A program made the translations under genes and the position numbers. Positions 23,609 through 35,880 of a stretch of DNA of 64,000 nt are shown one piece after another. The DNA is taken from contig NC_133286.1 in NCBI RefSeq assembly GCF_005239225.2, forward strand, positions 17,622,572-17,686,571, written 5' to 3'. This stretch comes from Populus alba (lineage: Eukaryota > Streptophyta > Magnoliopsida > Malpighiales > Salicaceae). Positions within the stretch are counted from its first letter, which is position 1. Each line of letters begins with the position of its first letter. The notes under the pieces are model-generated. The model was not told where the DNA came from. It did not search any database and saw only the letters and a program-made list of their open reading frames with translations.

Positions 23609-24673
23609 TCATTTCAGCACCATCATCTCACACAAAAGTTGAATTCGTTTGTCGAGCATCTTGCTGCGATCTTTCAATGGCAAGATGATGTCAGAAAGTT
23701 TTTTAGTTTCCAAAATCAAGACATCCAAATTATTGGAATCTGGACATAGGATTGCAGATTCCTCCTTAAGCTGCTCAAATACTTCAGATCCAAGCTGCAA
23801 GATCATAAATAATATAGAATATCACACAGAAAACCAAACGCCAATTAGTGATTGATTATTAGGTTTTAGACGCGTAAATGATAAATTCTTATTTCAAAAT
23901 CATCAGTAGATAAAAAATATTTTAACAATCTAACTACGAGAAAAAGAGATGCACCGTCATTTGATGCAATAATTTATCCACGGAATTTTCTTGGTTTTCT
24001 ATTTTCTTGGTCAACCGTGGAATTTGTTTACCAAGACTGTTCAAGACTTGCTTCACCCCTTGTTTCCTTTTCTGCAAGACAAGAGAACAAGAACAAAAAA
24101 CAAAACCACAGTTGCTTTTTAATTTTCTCCGGGGTTTCATTTCAGCTTCAGGTAAGAGAGAAAGAGTAGTGTGTTCTTTACCTTAAAAGCCTTGCCATGC
24201 TTCCCAAAATCATTTTTTCTCCTCTTTCCTTTCTGTTCTTGTGATCTTCCAGGAATATGACTTTCACCTTGTGCTAACAAGTATAATTAAAGAGAGATTG
24301 AAATAACATGGGGTTAAAGAGAGGTAGGACAATTCATGAGTTCATAGATTCATTACTCATGGATATGTCCCGAACCTCTTTTATCAAAATTCATCAGTAC
24401 TGACAGAAAACCGGCCACTTTTTCGAGAACCAACCGTCAAAATTTGAGATGATTTGCTCACATTGATTTTGCCAGAGGAACCTAGCTTATTACATCGATC
24501 TAGGACTAACAAAACACACATGCCAAAACACAAAAAGAAAAGAAAGGAAAAACATGCGCATACACCAATGATAAAATTTACACCAGAGGATAAGCAATAA
24601 GCGATGATGTATACTTACTATTTACAGTGGCGCCCCCAGGGCTGGAGTATGGTGCCATACCACGAGGATCCAT
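23609..24673 (-). CDS. B4: diverged bZIP-like/leucine-zipper protein, family B (4 exons)
   Basis: Exons on the minus strand: 24673-24619 (ATG), 24267-24182, 24071-23955, 23794-23609 (TGA). All joins keep frame (phases 1, 0, 0) and give 147 aa. The N-terminus is Gly/Pro-rich (MDPRGMAPYSSPGGATVN). Exon 2 is basic (GKRRKNDFGKHGKAFK) and ends at the same place as the basic segment of B1-B3. Exon 3 (KRKQGVKQVLNSLGKQIPRL) keeps leucines in the zipper register, then IENQENSVDKLLHQM. Exon 4 is a second coiled coil ending DKRIQLLCEMM, like the LQVIIDALC ending of B2/B3. The donor ATGACG|GTGCAT resembles the B1 donor ATAATG|GTGCAT. The YRxRC core is lost, so DNA binding looks doubtful. I infer a diverged paralogue that could act by pairing with relatives. 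Confidence 0.75.
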
Positions 24674-24707
24674 TGAGTGAGTGTATGCTATATGCAGGTC
24701 AAAACGT

Positions 24708-24718
24708 TATTTATAGAG
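24708..24718 (-). promoter_or_regulatory. TATA box of B4
   Basis: On the minus strand the sequence reads TCTATAAATAA, about 40 bases before the ATG at 24673, so the 5' leader would be very short. A TTTTCGCGTGATCACTCGCC stretch lies further upstream at about 24731-24750. Confidence 0.65.
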
Positions 24719-24750
24719 AGAGGATGGTACGGCGAGTGATCACGCGAAAA

Positions 24751-25805
24751 CCTCACGGTGCTGCACGACTACTTTAAACTAATCTGATGCGATCCCTCGA
24801 TATCTGGCGATGTCCCTTCTCACTCTAATAATTGAGCTTCTAGAGGGAGATAAATGGAAGGAGGCGAAACAAGAGACGGCAGCTGTACTGGGAGAAAAAT
24901 AGTCAACGCGGGAGAAAAAAAAAAAAAATCGTGCATGTACTGTACTTGTAGTTTTAAAATTTGAAATAAAAATGCTAATAATGTGTGTAATTAATCTTCA
25001 TAATATTTGATCTACTAACTTCCAAATTAACGTACTTATTATTTAACAACAATATTCCATGGCCCACTATTTTTGGAAAAACAAATTCATCATTTTTATA
25101 ATTTATACATCTAGAAGTTTGTTTAGATATATATCATACATGCAAATTGTTTAACGCAAATCTTTATAGCAATAGTTTTTTTTTTTTTTTACCATATGCA
25201 TCGCAAATATATAATATTGTTTTACAATTCTAACAATGATAATAAAACAAGTGGTTAATTTTGAAAAAAAATAAAAAAAAGTTTAGAATAGTTTATAATA
25301 TCAAATTTCATTTAAAGTTTTTAGATTATAAAGTTTTTTTTTTCTTTGGCGTAATTTTTCTTTTCGATAGAAGTTATTTATGGTAAATGATTTTTTTTTT
25401 TGTAGTTTTACTACATTTGATATCATAAACATTTATATGTAAAATTAAAAATTAATCTAGTTTATCCATAACTGATGTGACAATAACAAGTAGAAACATT
25501 TTGTAGTTTGAACATGTAAATACTTTACATACTAACTATTACCCATATTTTATATGATAATAATGAATCATTAATTAAAAAATTAAAAAAATGTCGTTTT
25601 GTACACTGTTATGACTTTTTGTGCCTGATGATTGTCTTATAAAAATGAAAGGGAGGGCGCCTTGCTTAAAAGCCACATCCCATATACAGTTATTAGAAAA
25701 AAAATGGAAGATTGAGAGAAAACAGTGGTGGGAAGCGAGAATGAAGAGTTTAAGGAGAACAATGATGGCTAGGGTTCAAGGGTAAATGGCGAAGGAGGGA
25801 GGGAG

Positions 25806-25837
<32 letters not shown>

Positions 25838-26023
25838 TGTGCAATTCAATGCATAATGGTGGATTATTAATATACAATGATATTTTTGAAAGTTTGTATG
25901 TAAAGTGTTCATGTGCTTAAACTACATAATGACAGTGTTGAGTAAAGATACCAAGTGTAATTTTAAAAAAGTTGATATGCAAAAGGGTCGCCGGCTCAAG
26001 CTCAAGCTACAAGATGTTTGGGT
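24751..26023. other. Intergenic, AT-rich
   Basis: Upstream region of B4, then AT-rich sequence without a gene. A purine-rich line at 25720-25837 ends in a GA run. Confidence 0.5.
25810..25837. repeat. GA microsatellite
   Basis: About 14 GA units following GGGAGGGAGGAGGG. Confidence 0.9.
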
Positions 26024-27018
26024 CTGTTTGGTATTGAGGTTGTTGTTGAAAAAAGTTGTTTTATAAAAGTACTTTTAGTTGAGGTTTTTGAAAAAAATAT
26101 ATGTTTGGTTAAAACTGTGGTTGAAATTTTGAGTTTAATGTGTTTGGTAAAAAAAATGATTTTCAAATTGAGGTTATAAAATAATTAATATATATATTAA
26201 TGATTTTTAATTTAAATATTTTAGATTTAACCATTGTTATTATATCATGAAATAAATAATATTGATATCAAATATTTTTTATTCTTCCATTAAACTATGT
26301 GCAATGTTATTACATACAAAATCTATCCAACAAGGGCTATATTTTTCATGGTTTCTTAAACGCGCAACAACAAAAACTGAATTTTTTATTACGTCATTAA
26401 GCGATCTCCTTTTAAGTTTTTGAATAAAACACAATTAAAATAAAAATAAAAATTGAATTTCTTTTTTATGTAGTGTTATTAAATATTATTAAATACTAGT
26501 TTTTCAAGTAAAACACATTTTTTAAAAAAAACTTTACAATTTTATTATGTACAAAATTCATTCGACAAGAACTACAGAAAAAATAATTATTTGAGCGTGC
26601 AATAAAATTAAGTAAAATATTATCAGGAATAAAATTGAGATTACAATACGAGTAAATTTAATTCACCTTAAACTAATTTTTTTAAAAATAATATTGTTCA
26701 TGTTCACGTGAACAATGCGAGTAAAATCAATTAATTGCAATAATTTTTTAAGAAAAAAAACTAAACTTCTTGCAATGTTTTTCAAAAAAAAAAAAAAAAA
26801 AACTAAAACTATAACAGTGCGAGTGAATTAATTCACTCGCACTGTTGCAACAGTGGAGCATGGCTCCACTATTCTGCTTTTCTACCTACGAGAAGCAGCA
26901 TTTTGCTCCTTCTCCAAAACATGTGGAGAATTTGATAGGTCCCACCATCAAAAAACAGTTTTCTTTTGTTAACCAAACGGTATTTAGGTTCACCCGCAGC
27001 CACGCTACCAAACGGGCA
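26024..27018. mobile_element. Non-autonomous TIR DNA transposon-like element (about 1 kb)
   Basis: The left end reads CTGTTTGGTATTGAGGTTGT. The right end, read on the other strand, is GCCCGTTTGGTAGCGTGGCT, so GTTTGGTA...G.GG.TG is shared as an imperfect terminal inverted repeat. The inside is AT-rich, with no transposase, and contains subterminal TGTTTGGT words (26103, 26141) and a 34-bp palindrome. A hAT- or Harbinger-type origin is possible but not shown. Confidence 0.5.
26813..26846. repeat. Perfect 34-bp palindrome
   Basis: AACAGTGCGAGTGAATT is followed directly by its reverse complement, with no spacer. It is inside the TIR-like element. Related half-words (AATGCGAGTAAAATCAATTAATT near 26715, ATACGAGTAAATTTAATTCA near 26646) lie upstream. 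Confidence 0.95.
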
Positions 27019-27029
27019 CTTAGTAATTT

Positions 27030-29209
27030 TCTCTAAAAGTATAAAACTTGTCTTTGTTTGCATTCAATAAAATTTAACTAAGGAGAGAATTCAATTTCTT
27101 ATATGATTTAGTGTGCACAAGTTTTTTTTTTCTGTAAGAAAATAATGCTAAGAAAAAAATAATTAAGACTCGAGTTATTGTTCAAAAGATAATTTAAATA
27201 ATATGAAAAAAAAATGACAAATAAATACATTGCTAAAAACAATTAATGAGAAAAAGGTAACAAGAACCTGAACTTAAACCCTTTCAGATTATTAAACAAC
27301 CTAATATTAAAAGGCAAAACTAAAAAATTAATTAAAAAGAAAAAAAAAATGATTTAAACCAGGTTAACTCGCAAAATTTACGATCATAGATATAAGATTG
27401 GGATAATCTCATAAGAAAAAAAAACAAGAAAAAAATTGAAAATCCAATTCCAAATAAATCAAATGAGAATGTAATAACTTCATTGAAAGCAAAAAAAAAA
27501 GTTGAAGCTCAATTTATACAAATAAAATGTTGAAGAATGAAAATTAAGAAAAAAAATATATAATTAAAAAAAATTCAAAAGAACTCGATAAAAGTTGAAG
27601 CTCAATTTATATAAAATAAAACGTTAAGGGATGAAAATTAAAAAGAAAAAATATAATTAAAAAAAGTCGAAAGAACTCAATCCGAGTCCAAGATGAAAAA
27701 TCTCAGACCTAGTTGTTACACTATGGTAGCTATAATTGAAAGCAAACTAAACAAAATCATAAATTTAAATTATTGAAAAACTCATTGTTGAAAGAAAGAA
27801 AAAAAAAAAAGAAATTTAATTAAAAAAAGCAATGAAAAAAAATCTGAGTCAAGTCAGGGTAACCTCCCATTATCACGAGCACATAATTGAGATAGCCCGA
27901 TAAAAAGGACAGGAAAGGGGAAAAAAAGAAGAACAAAAAGCAATTTTCAATATATCAAATGTTAAATGATAAAATTAAAATAAATCAATTTGAAAAACAA
28001 AAAGTCAACCCTGCTAACTTTGAAATTGATGACTCTAGTCATGAATCCAAGAATTAGCCCCATTGAAGGAAAATCGTAAAAAAAATAACAAAAAAAAGGA
28101 TAAAAAAAACATCAGTTTAAAAAAAAAAAAACAAGCATAAGCAAACATCTTAAACTTAGTCTAATATCTAAAAGCTAGCAAATTGTAAAATCTTTGATCT
28201 AGATTCAATTAAAAAATTTAATTCTCAATCAATTTAATTTTGATGCATGAAATCATGAAAAAAAAATATCAATTTTAAAAAACGTGTCAGAGTAAGAAAT
28301 GTATATCAATAAAAAACTGGAAATGAAATTTGATGGAAGAAAACACAAAATCAAGGAGGATGAAATTGTAAAAACAAATCCTAAACAAAACAAATAGTAA
28401 TTAAAAAATATGAGGATCAAATCTGAAAGAATAAAAAAAATAAAAGGGGTTGAAATTGAATTATGTTTTTGTAATTTTATATATTATCCAAAATAAAAAA
28501 AAATAGTATTTAAAAAAAAACACCAAACGTAATAAATAAATAAATTAAAAGGGTTGGTATGAAATTTTGAAGGGTCTGACATGTAATTCGAGAAGGAGAG
28601 AAAAAAAAAATATTAATTCCAAATTAGAGGTAAGTTTGGTGCTTGTGCCGTCCTATCATGAAGGAGATACCAAGACTTTTTCAAACTCTATTCTGAAAAA
28701 TAGTGTGTGGCTACTGGATTATATTATAGCAATCTGAATATGTGTCTTACGACATCGTAAAGATGTCATTTAGGTATTTTTTTAATTAATTTTTAATATA
28801 CAACTCTAATAAGTTCATCAGTGCTTACATTAGCCGTGATTTTGGAAGTTTCATGTTAAAGTTCGTGCCATGTTATCTTTAACAAACATCAATTAAGACT
28901 TGACTGATTAATCGCAAATAATTAGGAATCGAGATACTTCATTTAAAAAAAAAAGGTTGAAATACATAGTTGATTACAAACTTGAGCGAATTCCCGGTCC
29001 TTGGAGGGCATTTTCCAAAAAAAAAAAGTTAACAAACAAGACGCTCGATGCTTTTGATGAGATACCTAGTGCAAAAGACGATTCCTTGGAATTTTTTCGA
29101 AGGCAATATTGCAATTCCAAGTTGCAGAACAAATATTATTTACTTTCTAACTCCACAACAAATTAAGACTTCAATTATACTTTGTTCGTGCTTGATCCCT
29201 TCCCATAGA
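27030..29209. repeat. Dispersed A-rich repeat (same type as 19540-20570) and AT-rich flank
   Basis: 27150-28420 carries the phrases GGTTAACTCGCAAAATTTACGATC, AGATTGGGATAATCTCATAAG, GGATGAAAATTAA and ATTAGCCCCATTG in the forward direction. A sub-block (AAAGTTGAAGCTCAATTTAT) is tandemly repeated near 27500 and 27590. 28420-29209 is AT-rich with no gene apart from the A2 3' end. Confidence 0.55.
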
Positions 29210-30076
29210 TCAAAAGCTTGCTTTCACTCCAATTCTCGTTTTGACCATCAGCTCACTGCAAATGTAAGAGATTAAAGACATAGAAAATGTAGTTAGTAAT
29301 CACACAATACATAGAAAATAAATAAGATTGCCAGAGGTAGAAGAGACATAAATGAGTTTTAGCAAAATATTATGAGCTCAACTAGGTTCGGTTTGATGCC
29401 TGAGTCTTGAGTTTGTTTTTTTGTTAATCTACTTTAAATTTAAATCTAAATTATTATAAAATAATTCTCTAACCTATAAATAATTATTTTTAAAAAACTC
29501 ATTTATGCCATAATGTCTTATGATTACATAAACTGGAAAAACAGTAGTGAAGAGTTTGGAGCAACAAACCGCAAGGTTTGGGTAAGATGAGCATCTTTTG
29601 CAGAGTCATTGTCCGCTCTTGCTTTCACGATTTGAAACATGAGATCAAGCCTGAGTTGATTTGCAGCACTCTGCTTGGAGATTACATCAGTTTCTCTTTT
29701 TAGTTTCTCTGTCTCCTTTCTTATTTCTTTACATTTTTTTCCTACTTCTTTCTGTCTCTCCCTTATCTGGTTCTGTCCTTTGCTGATCTCAACCATTTCA
29801 GCTGAAATCCTTCTCATGCTATTAATCTCACGTCTCCTTTTCATTGTCACTTTAGTTCTCCGTTTGCAAAGCTGAGAGAGATGATGTACGTTGAATATTG
29901 GCAGTTAATTCAAATAAAACCACAGCTAAATATATATCTTTTAACGTTTAACATAAAAAGAAAAGAAAAAACCAATAATACATAAGCCAATTAATCAGGA
30001 ACAGCAAGTCTAAGATATGTACCAGACTCTTTCTTTGAGTTGGCCGAGGTTTCCAGTGTACTTGTTTCAAAAACAT
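29210..30076 (-). CDS. A2: small coiled-coil protein, family A (3 exons)
   Basis: Proposed exons on the minus strand: 30076-30023 (ATG, 18 codons), 29871-29570 and 29255-29210 (TGA), 133 aa, with phase 0 then phase 2 introns. Exon 1 is basic (MFLKQVHWKPRPTQRKSL). Exon 2 opens LCKRRTKVTMKRRREINSMR, continues as a coiled coil (IRERQKEVGKKCKEIRKET) and ends in the family signature NQLRLDLMFQIVKARADND...TLR. Exon 3 adds RELMVKTRIGVKASF, whose RELM start matches A3. The very basic first 40 residues could be a nuclear localisation signal or bind nucleic acid; that is inference. A competing last exon beginning at a CCAG acceptor near 29541 would give RLCNHKTLWHK, but the RELM match favours the model above. 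No known domain is recognised. Confidence 0.72.
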
Positions 30077-32954
30077 ACACCTCCTGGCCTCCTATATTTG
30101 AAGCACTAGCACCCATTAATTTATACACACCCGAAATTGACTTCCATTAACTTGAAAAATACGTTGAATGCTAGGATGAATTTACCGTGTGGTTTCAAAC
30201 GCATTAGTGTTTTTCTTTTACTTTACCAGTATTTTATCTTCCAAAAAAATTAATAACCAAATATAAGGTAATAACCCAGCAACCTCAGATTCAATTCAGT
30301 CAAGCATTGAGCTCGGACCCAACATCTATAGGCTCATGCTCTTTTTTATTTTGATGACTCAGAGATATTTCACTGTAACAAGTCTAATGCACTATTAGAG
30401 CAAGATGTATTTCAGACTTTCTTATTGTTGTTGGCACACTTCCTCCATTAATGTGTCAACAATCCTTCTTTATATAAGAAAGTCTATGCATAAATAAGGT
30501 AAAAAAAACTCGGGCTATGCATATGTCAACTTCACAAATACAATTGAAGCTTCGAGATTTTAGAAAGCTTTTTATAAAAAAAAAAAATGGAGTGCTAGTT
30601 CAAACCATATAATTTGAAAAGTTTATATATTCGACGATTACCCAGGAGATATTTACCAGAAAAACTCTATTATCTCTCCTCTCAAGAATGAGACTGTGAT
30701 CCCAACAAAAATATCAAAAATTGATTATACCTCCAAGAGAAATAGAAGTGTACTATTATCATATTTGTTGTTAAAATCACGAGTTAACTTCTAAAATCAT
30801 ATAATTTTATGATTAAACATGTATCTAAAATGCAAAATTGGACTAAAAACTTGAAAACCATTAAAATTAGACTTAACTCATGCAAAATCGATAAAATTGG
30901 TAACATCGGTAAACTCAGTCCAATTTTACAAGTTTATTAAATTTGTGATATGAACCAAGTTAGGTCTAAATTCGACTTTAAAATATCTGCTGACCAGTTT
31001 TGCGAGATTGAATATATCTTTCAAACCGTACATTGGATAGAGCTAAAATTTTGTAGGGATATATTAGATATATGAAAATATATTGTGGTAAATTTTCAAG
31101 TTAAATGGTTCGAGAACATAATATTTCAGATGGTTAAAATTAGTAGATAAATCTTGTCAGATATATCAAACTAGACATTCGTGTACTATTTAAGACATAT
31201 TTGCAGCTATCGGTGGAATTTGCTACGATTAAATTTGGGTTGAAAACTAAACATCGAAAGCTTTCCAATCATATATCGTAGCCCTGGTAATTCATTCAAA
31301 TAAAGAGAACGACATGTTTGAAATAAGAACTCAAATTTGCTAAAAATATATGAAAATTGAAAATTCAAGGTTATATGGAAGAATTTTAACATGAATTTTT
31401 ATTATTATTTTATTTTTTAATAATTATTTTGAATTTGAATAGTAACTCTTGATTAAAACATAATACTATTTTTTAAAAGAGACCACATCGTTTAAGCATA
31501 AATTAATATGACGACTGCGTCTGTTTTTGTTAACAAATAATTTAATGGGAAAAGTCTAATGATGTCTGTATCAACGACGGAGAAATTACCGTGAAAGAAT
31601 TATGAAAGGGAGAAAAAAGAAAAACCATTGGACTTTTCGTTAGCAATTAAATGAAAACTAATGACAAAAATCTTGAATCTATCGTCCCTTTGACTTCCAA
31701 TGCACTCATTTTCTTCGTCGTGATAGAATAATCTCAACAGCCAAAAAGACTTGGGCAACTCAACGTAATTGTCGGTTCACTTCACTCGGGACAATTTGTC
31801 GATGTATTCGAATATTTGATGTAGCTGTCGTCGAGCATTTTCCAATGTTCCCAACTTCCAGCTATTCGATGTAGCTGGCGCTGTCGAGCGAGATCATTTT
31901 AAAATCACTTTCTTTCTTCTATTTTTCGAGAAATGATTTTGAGCTCGTCCACAAATCGGTCGAGGGCTCCAAAGAATCGAACAGATCGCTCGATTACCCA
32001 CGAGAACGCGAGAATCTTTATATTATTCTTTTGGTGAGTGATCTTCGGTGGGTAAACCCACCAAGCAAGGACTAGACCGGGTCTTCATGGTGATGTCTAG
32101 TCCCACCTAAGCTTCAGTGCCATATTTCTATTTTTTTTTTTTTATTTGATGATATCGGTATGTTTGCATCAGATTGTGTTGATCCTGGGATTTTAATTAA
32201 AGAAAAGAAAAAAGTATCTGGGCATACTTTTTTAACCATCGTTTTTTTAGAGATTATTTTTTTTTTTTTTTATCATCGTTAAGGCTAAAGATACCTGTAA
32301 CTTTCTATAGATTTTTTACAAAGTAATGTGACATTATTCATTAGGGAATGTGTTTTTTAAATCATGATAAATTATATCTCACAATTAATTGAGTGGTGTT
32401 GTAATTATTGAAGTCACACACAGTCAGAAAATGTTTATTTATTGATAGAATTTATGGATGGAATAATTTTATAGCAAAAAAGAAAGATTCATTTTATCGG
32501 TATAAACTTAAAATACTAATGAAATTGCTTTTTTTTTTTTTAATTGTATATCAACATAAATCTTCATTGGTTAAAAAAAATTAATAATACCGATAGAATG
32601 GAATTTCATCCGTAAATAATTGAGATTTAAGTCCCGTAGTGTTTTTTGCTCCCAAATCAGCTCTCTGTCCCCCCCTCAACCATATACACAACTGAAAGTA
32701 GCTATTTCCATCCACAGGCTAAGTGCCCACTCTGATGATCGCCACCTTTATCGACTAGACCTAGATCCACATCGGCCTCTTTTATGGTGGTTCTCGATGC
32801 CAACCACAACGACCTTTGACTTTTCTCATCGTTTCTGTCTACAAATACATGTAAATCTTTGTCTCTAATCATCTGAAATTTGTTAATTTAATTATTTTTA
32901 ATGTACTTGATGTAATTTGGTTGGATTTTAAATTACTAAGGATTTGGGGTGCAG
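30077..32954. other. Intergenic, upstream side of A2
   Basis: Mostly AT-rich. 30480-31400 contains phrases such as ATTGGACTAAAAACTTG and CAAACCGTACATTGGATAGAG without coding potential. 31780-31900 has an imperfect direct repeat around TATTTGATGTAGCTGTCGTCGAGC / TATTCGATGTAGCTGGCGCTGTCGAGC. Two hairpins lie at 32047-32103. The open frame 32620-32868 shows no domain. Confidence 0.45.
32047..32103. repeat. Two adjacent inverted repeats (hairpins)
   Basis: GGTGGGT-AA-ACCCACC at 32047-32062 is followed by GGACTAGAC at 32069-32077 and its reverse complement GTCTAGTCC at 32095-32103, with 17 bases between. No RNA family is recognised. Confidence 0.75.
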
Positions 32955-33210
32955 GCACTGTTTTTAAACTCGGTTTGGTGATTAATTCAAGGCCTGGGTC
33001 ATAGGTTTTGACCGGATTAACTCCTTTTTTTTTAGTAAATCAAAACGACGTCGTTTTGATATATATAAAAAAATTGTCAACGGATTGCAACCCAGTCAAT
33101 CGGGTTTTTTACTACTTCTATCTTTTTAAAACCCGGCTCAATTCCAGCCTCAGATCAGCCGAGTTCCCGGGTCGATCCCATCAGATGGGCTAGATTTAAA
33201 AACTATGGAT
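32955..33210. mobile_element. Short TIR element (MITE-like)
   Basis: The left end CACTGTTTTTAAACTCGG and the right end, read on the other strand, CCATAGTTTTTAAATCTA form an imperfect terminal inverted repeat. Both are flanked by TGCA(GG/A)-like sequence. Inside are phrases such as GGCCTGGGTCATAGG and GAGTTCCCGGGTCGATCCCA, plus a perfect palindrome at 33039-33060. I remember elements of this kind as frequent in poplar. The open frame 33008-33193 is incidental. Confidence 0.55.
33039..33060. repeat. 22-bp perfect palindrome with GACGTC core
   Basis: ATCAAAACGAC/GTCGTTTTGAT. The centre GACGTC is a bZIP-type ACGT core. It lies inside the MITE-like element. Confidence 0.95.
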
Positions 33211-34081
33211 GCAAGAACTATTTAAATAAGCATTGCCCTAATTTGTTTTTTCATTTTCAAGCTTAATTTCTTTTCAATTGTATTTTTTTTACTAATTTAA
33301 TGAGTTATAATTTAAATATGCAAATGAAAAAAAAATAATAATCAAAACATAAGGTATTAGAAACCCACGTAGCCAAACTAACCCCATGAAAAGTTATTTT
33401 TATCCAAAGGTTTAATTAAAAGAAAAAACTGAAATTTAAGTTTTTAAAATTCAAAACCTTGGACCTGAATTTTCCAATTGATAAAGATGTTTGAAAAGTA
33501 GATTAGTTGGTGACAAGTTGTCTACCACTATAAACAACTTGTCTTCTGTTTAGATTAAAAAAAATAAAAGGATAAATAACATGTGTTCTATTTTTTTTAA
33601 AAAAATATATATAAAATCCAGGCACGGGCCTAGACATCCAAGCCCAAACACGCTTGAATTTTCTATCAAAGCAAAGCACATGGACTTGACTTATTAGTGA
33701 CTAGTCTTGTTTTGTTTTGTTTTTTACCTATTTATATTAACTATTTAATTTTAATATTCATTTATTCTCTTTATCTTATTTTAAAAAAAATGAATTAGCT
33801 TTTTTTTTTAAAATAGTAATTAATAATTTTTCCTTTTTTAGTTGTGATGGATGTTAGTTTATCATGGTAAAAAAATTGTGTTAGTTAATTGGTGGGGGTG
33901 GCGATAGTTTTGTTAGTTTAAGTGTTTTTATTTCATGTATGGTATATGATGCAGGACACTAAGTTACTAAACTTTAAACTAATTTATTGTAATTAAATAT
34001 ATTATTATAAAATAAAAGATAACATTCAAACTCATATAATTACCACGCGCATGACACCTAATATGAAAAATAAGTTAAAGT

Positions 34082-34116
<35 letters not shown>

Positions 34117-34769
34117 TAAATAAATAAAATATTATCGAATATGTGGAACTAAATTGCCAAGGTTTGCAACGAAGATATACCTTTTACTGTAATTTATAGA
34201 TTAGAATTTATAAAATTTTAATCTTACAGGGAAGCGCTAGAAAGAGGGGAAAAAAAAGGAGAATCCAATGAAAAAGACATTTTAAATAGTTAAATTGTGA
34301 TTTATATTTTTTTTTAATTTAAATAGGAGTGAATAAATGTGTGATATCTACTAAAAGAATATGTGAATAGACCAAGATGGGATATAATTTTAAGTTTTTT
34401 AATTTGAGGATGACTCATTTTTTGCTAAGGAATTTTTTGATAATTTTAAAAGAGAGTCGGCGCTTGAAAAATACATGTCAATCTGTGAGGGAGGGCTGCC
34501 GCGTTCAAGCAGCGAATGCAGCCTCTTCCAACGGCCAAAAAAAGCCGATTGTTATATCTCTCTCATCATCGAGTGGTGCCTCTTCCAATGGGATGGTGTG
34601 TATATGATGATTCATGGTGGTTGGGCGGCGACAATTTTTTTTCCTTCCTCCCCTTCTTTTTTCTCTCCTACTCTCAATATTTGCATTGCCCCAACCATAA
34701 TAAAGGGTGTCCTCCTATTGTTTTTATATGTCAATTATAGTTCTTATTATTTTAATTGTTTTTTGTTTG
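33211..34769. other. Intergenic, AT-rich
   Basis: A TA run lies at 34085-34113. A moderately GC-richer patch at 34450-34640 has overlapping open frames in all three plus frames (34377-34780) with no domain, so I do not call a gene. Confidence 0.45.
34085..34113. repeat. TA microsatellite
   Basis: About 14 AT units. Confidence 0.95.
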
Positions 34770-35640
34770 TTTTAATTTAATTTAATTTCATCCCTTGAAA
34801 AAATTAAAATTTGTCCTCCTATTTTCTTTTATTTTCAATTATAGTCTTCATTCTTCTAATTGCTACAAGAAATTTATTTTGTGTTTCAATTTAAATTTTT
34901 ATTTTTTTTAATTGCTATTTTTTCTTGAATCCTCTTGTATAATTGAATTTTTTTTTTCAATTTTACCATTCAATATTTGATTAATTAAAAATTAAATTTC
35001 ATAATTTTTTTAGATAAGAATGCTTTCGATATAATAACACGATTCATGAGTTGAAAAAGTTAACTCAGGTTGATATATTCTTTTTAAGATAGGCTTTGTG
35101 ATTTTCTTTATTTTTTTTTTATCAAGTTATTCTAATTTTATCCTTTAACATTTGATTGATTAAGAATTAAGTTTCTTGGTTTTTTCAGATAGGGTATTTT
35201 CAATTTAATAACCTGATTCACGGGTTAGAAAAGTTAGCTTAGGTTGTTATGTTCTTTTTAAGATGGGCTTTGTGATTTTTTTTTTGTTTTCTTTTCTACT
35301 GAATCACTCTAATTTCATTACCTAGATTATAGATTTGACAAAATAATTTGGGTTGACTTGTCTCTGATTACTAAAGTTATAGATTTGTCATGCTAACTCG
35401 AGTGGATTTGAACTGATTTTTTTAGGTTTTTTTTTTTATCCGATTCGGAAATTGTGTTTAATCTACTTGAGCTACATCATTTTTCCTTTTTGAAAAAAAA
35501 ATATTTTTACCCAAGTTATCGTTATAATATTTTTTAAAAAATTATAGTCTATCTATTGTTGTTTCTTATTTTTTAATCAAGATGACTTGAGTTATAAATT
35601 TGTCTTTTAAAAATGCATTCACAACACTTGAACATTATTT
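34770..35640 (-). repeat. Dispersed repeat (same type as 19540-20570), reverse orientation
   Basis: Reverse-strand phrases of the same repeat. They are duplicated internally: TCTTTTTAAGATAGGCTTTG near 35080 and TCTTTTTAAGATGGGCTTTG near 35252, and TAATAACACGATTCATGAGTTG / TAATAACCTGATTCACGGGTT. Confidence 0.6.
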
Positions 35641-35689
35641 TATATATATAAAAAAATGACTCCACAGTATATCACAATACACAACAAAT

Positions 35690-35880
35690 GTAATAATCTG
35701 TTTGGGAATACGGTGCAAATCGTGTTCCCTTAAATTTTGAATTTTTTTTTATGTTTTTATATTATTTTCATATGTTAATATCAAAAATAATTTTTTAAAA
35801 AATAAAAAATATATTATTTTAATATATTTCTAAACAAAAATATCTTAAATCGTTACTACAATATCAAAACATACCCACTT
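35690..35880. mobile_element. AT-rich MITE-like element
   Basis: Starts TAATCTGTTTGGGAATACGG, runs through ATATCAAAAATAATTTTTTAAAAAAT and ATTATTTTAATATATTTCTAAAC, and ends near ATCAAAACATACCC. It has the same word order as 41560-41740. Confidence 0.5.
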
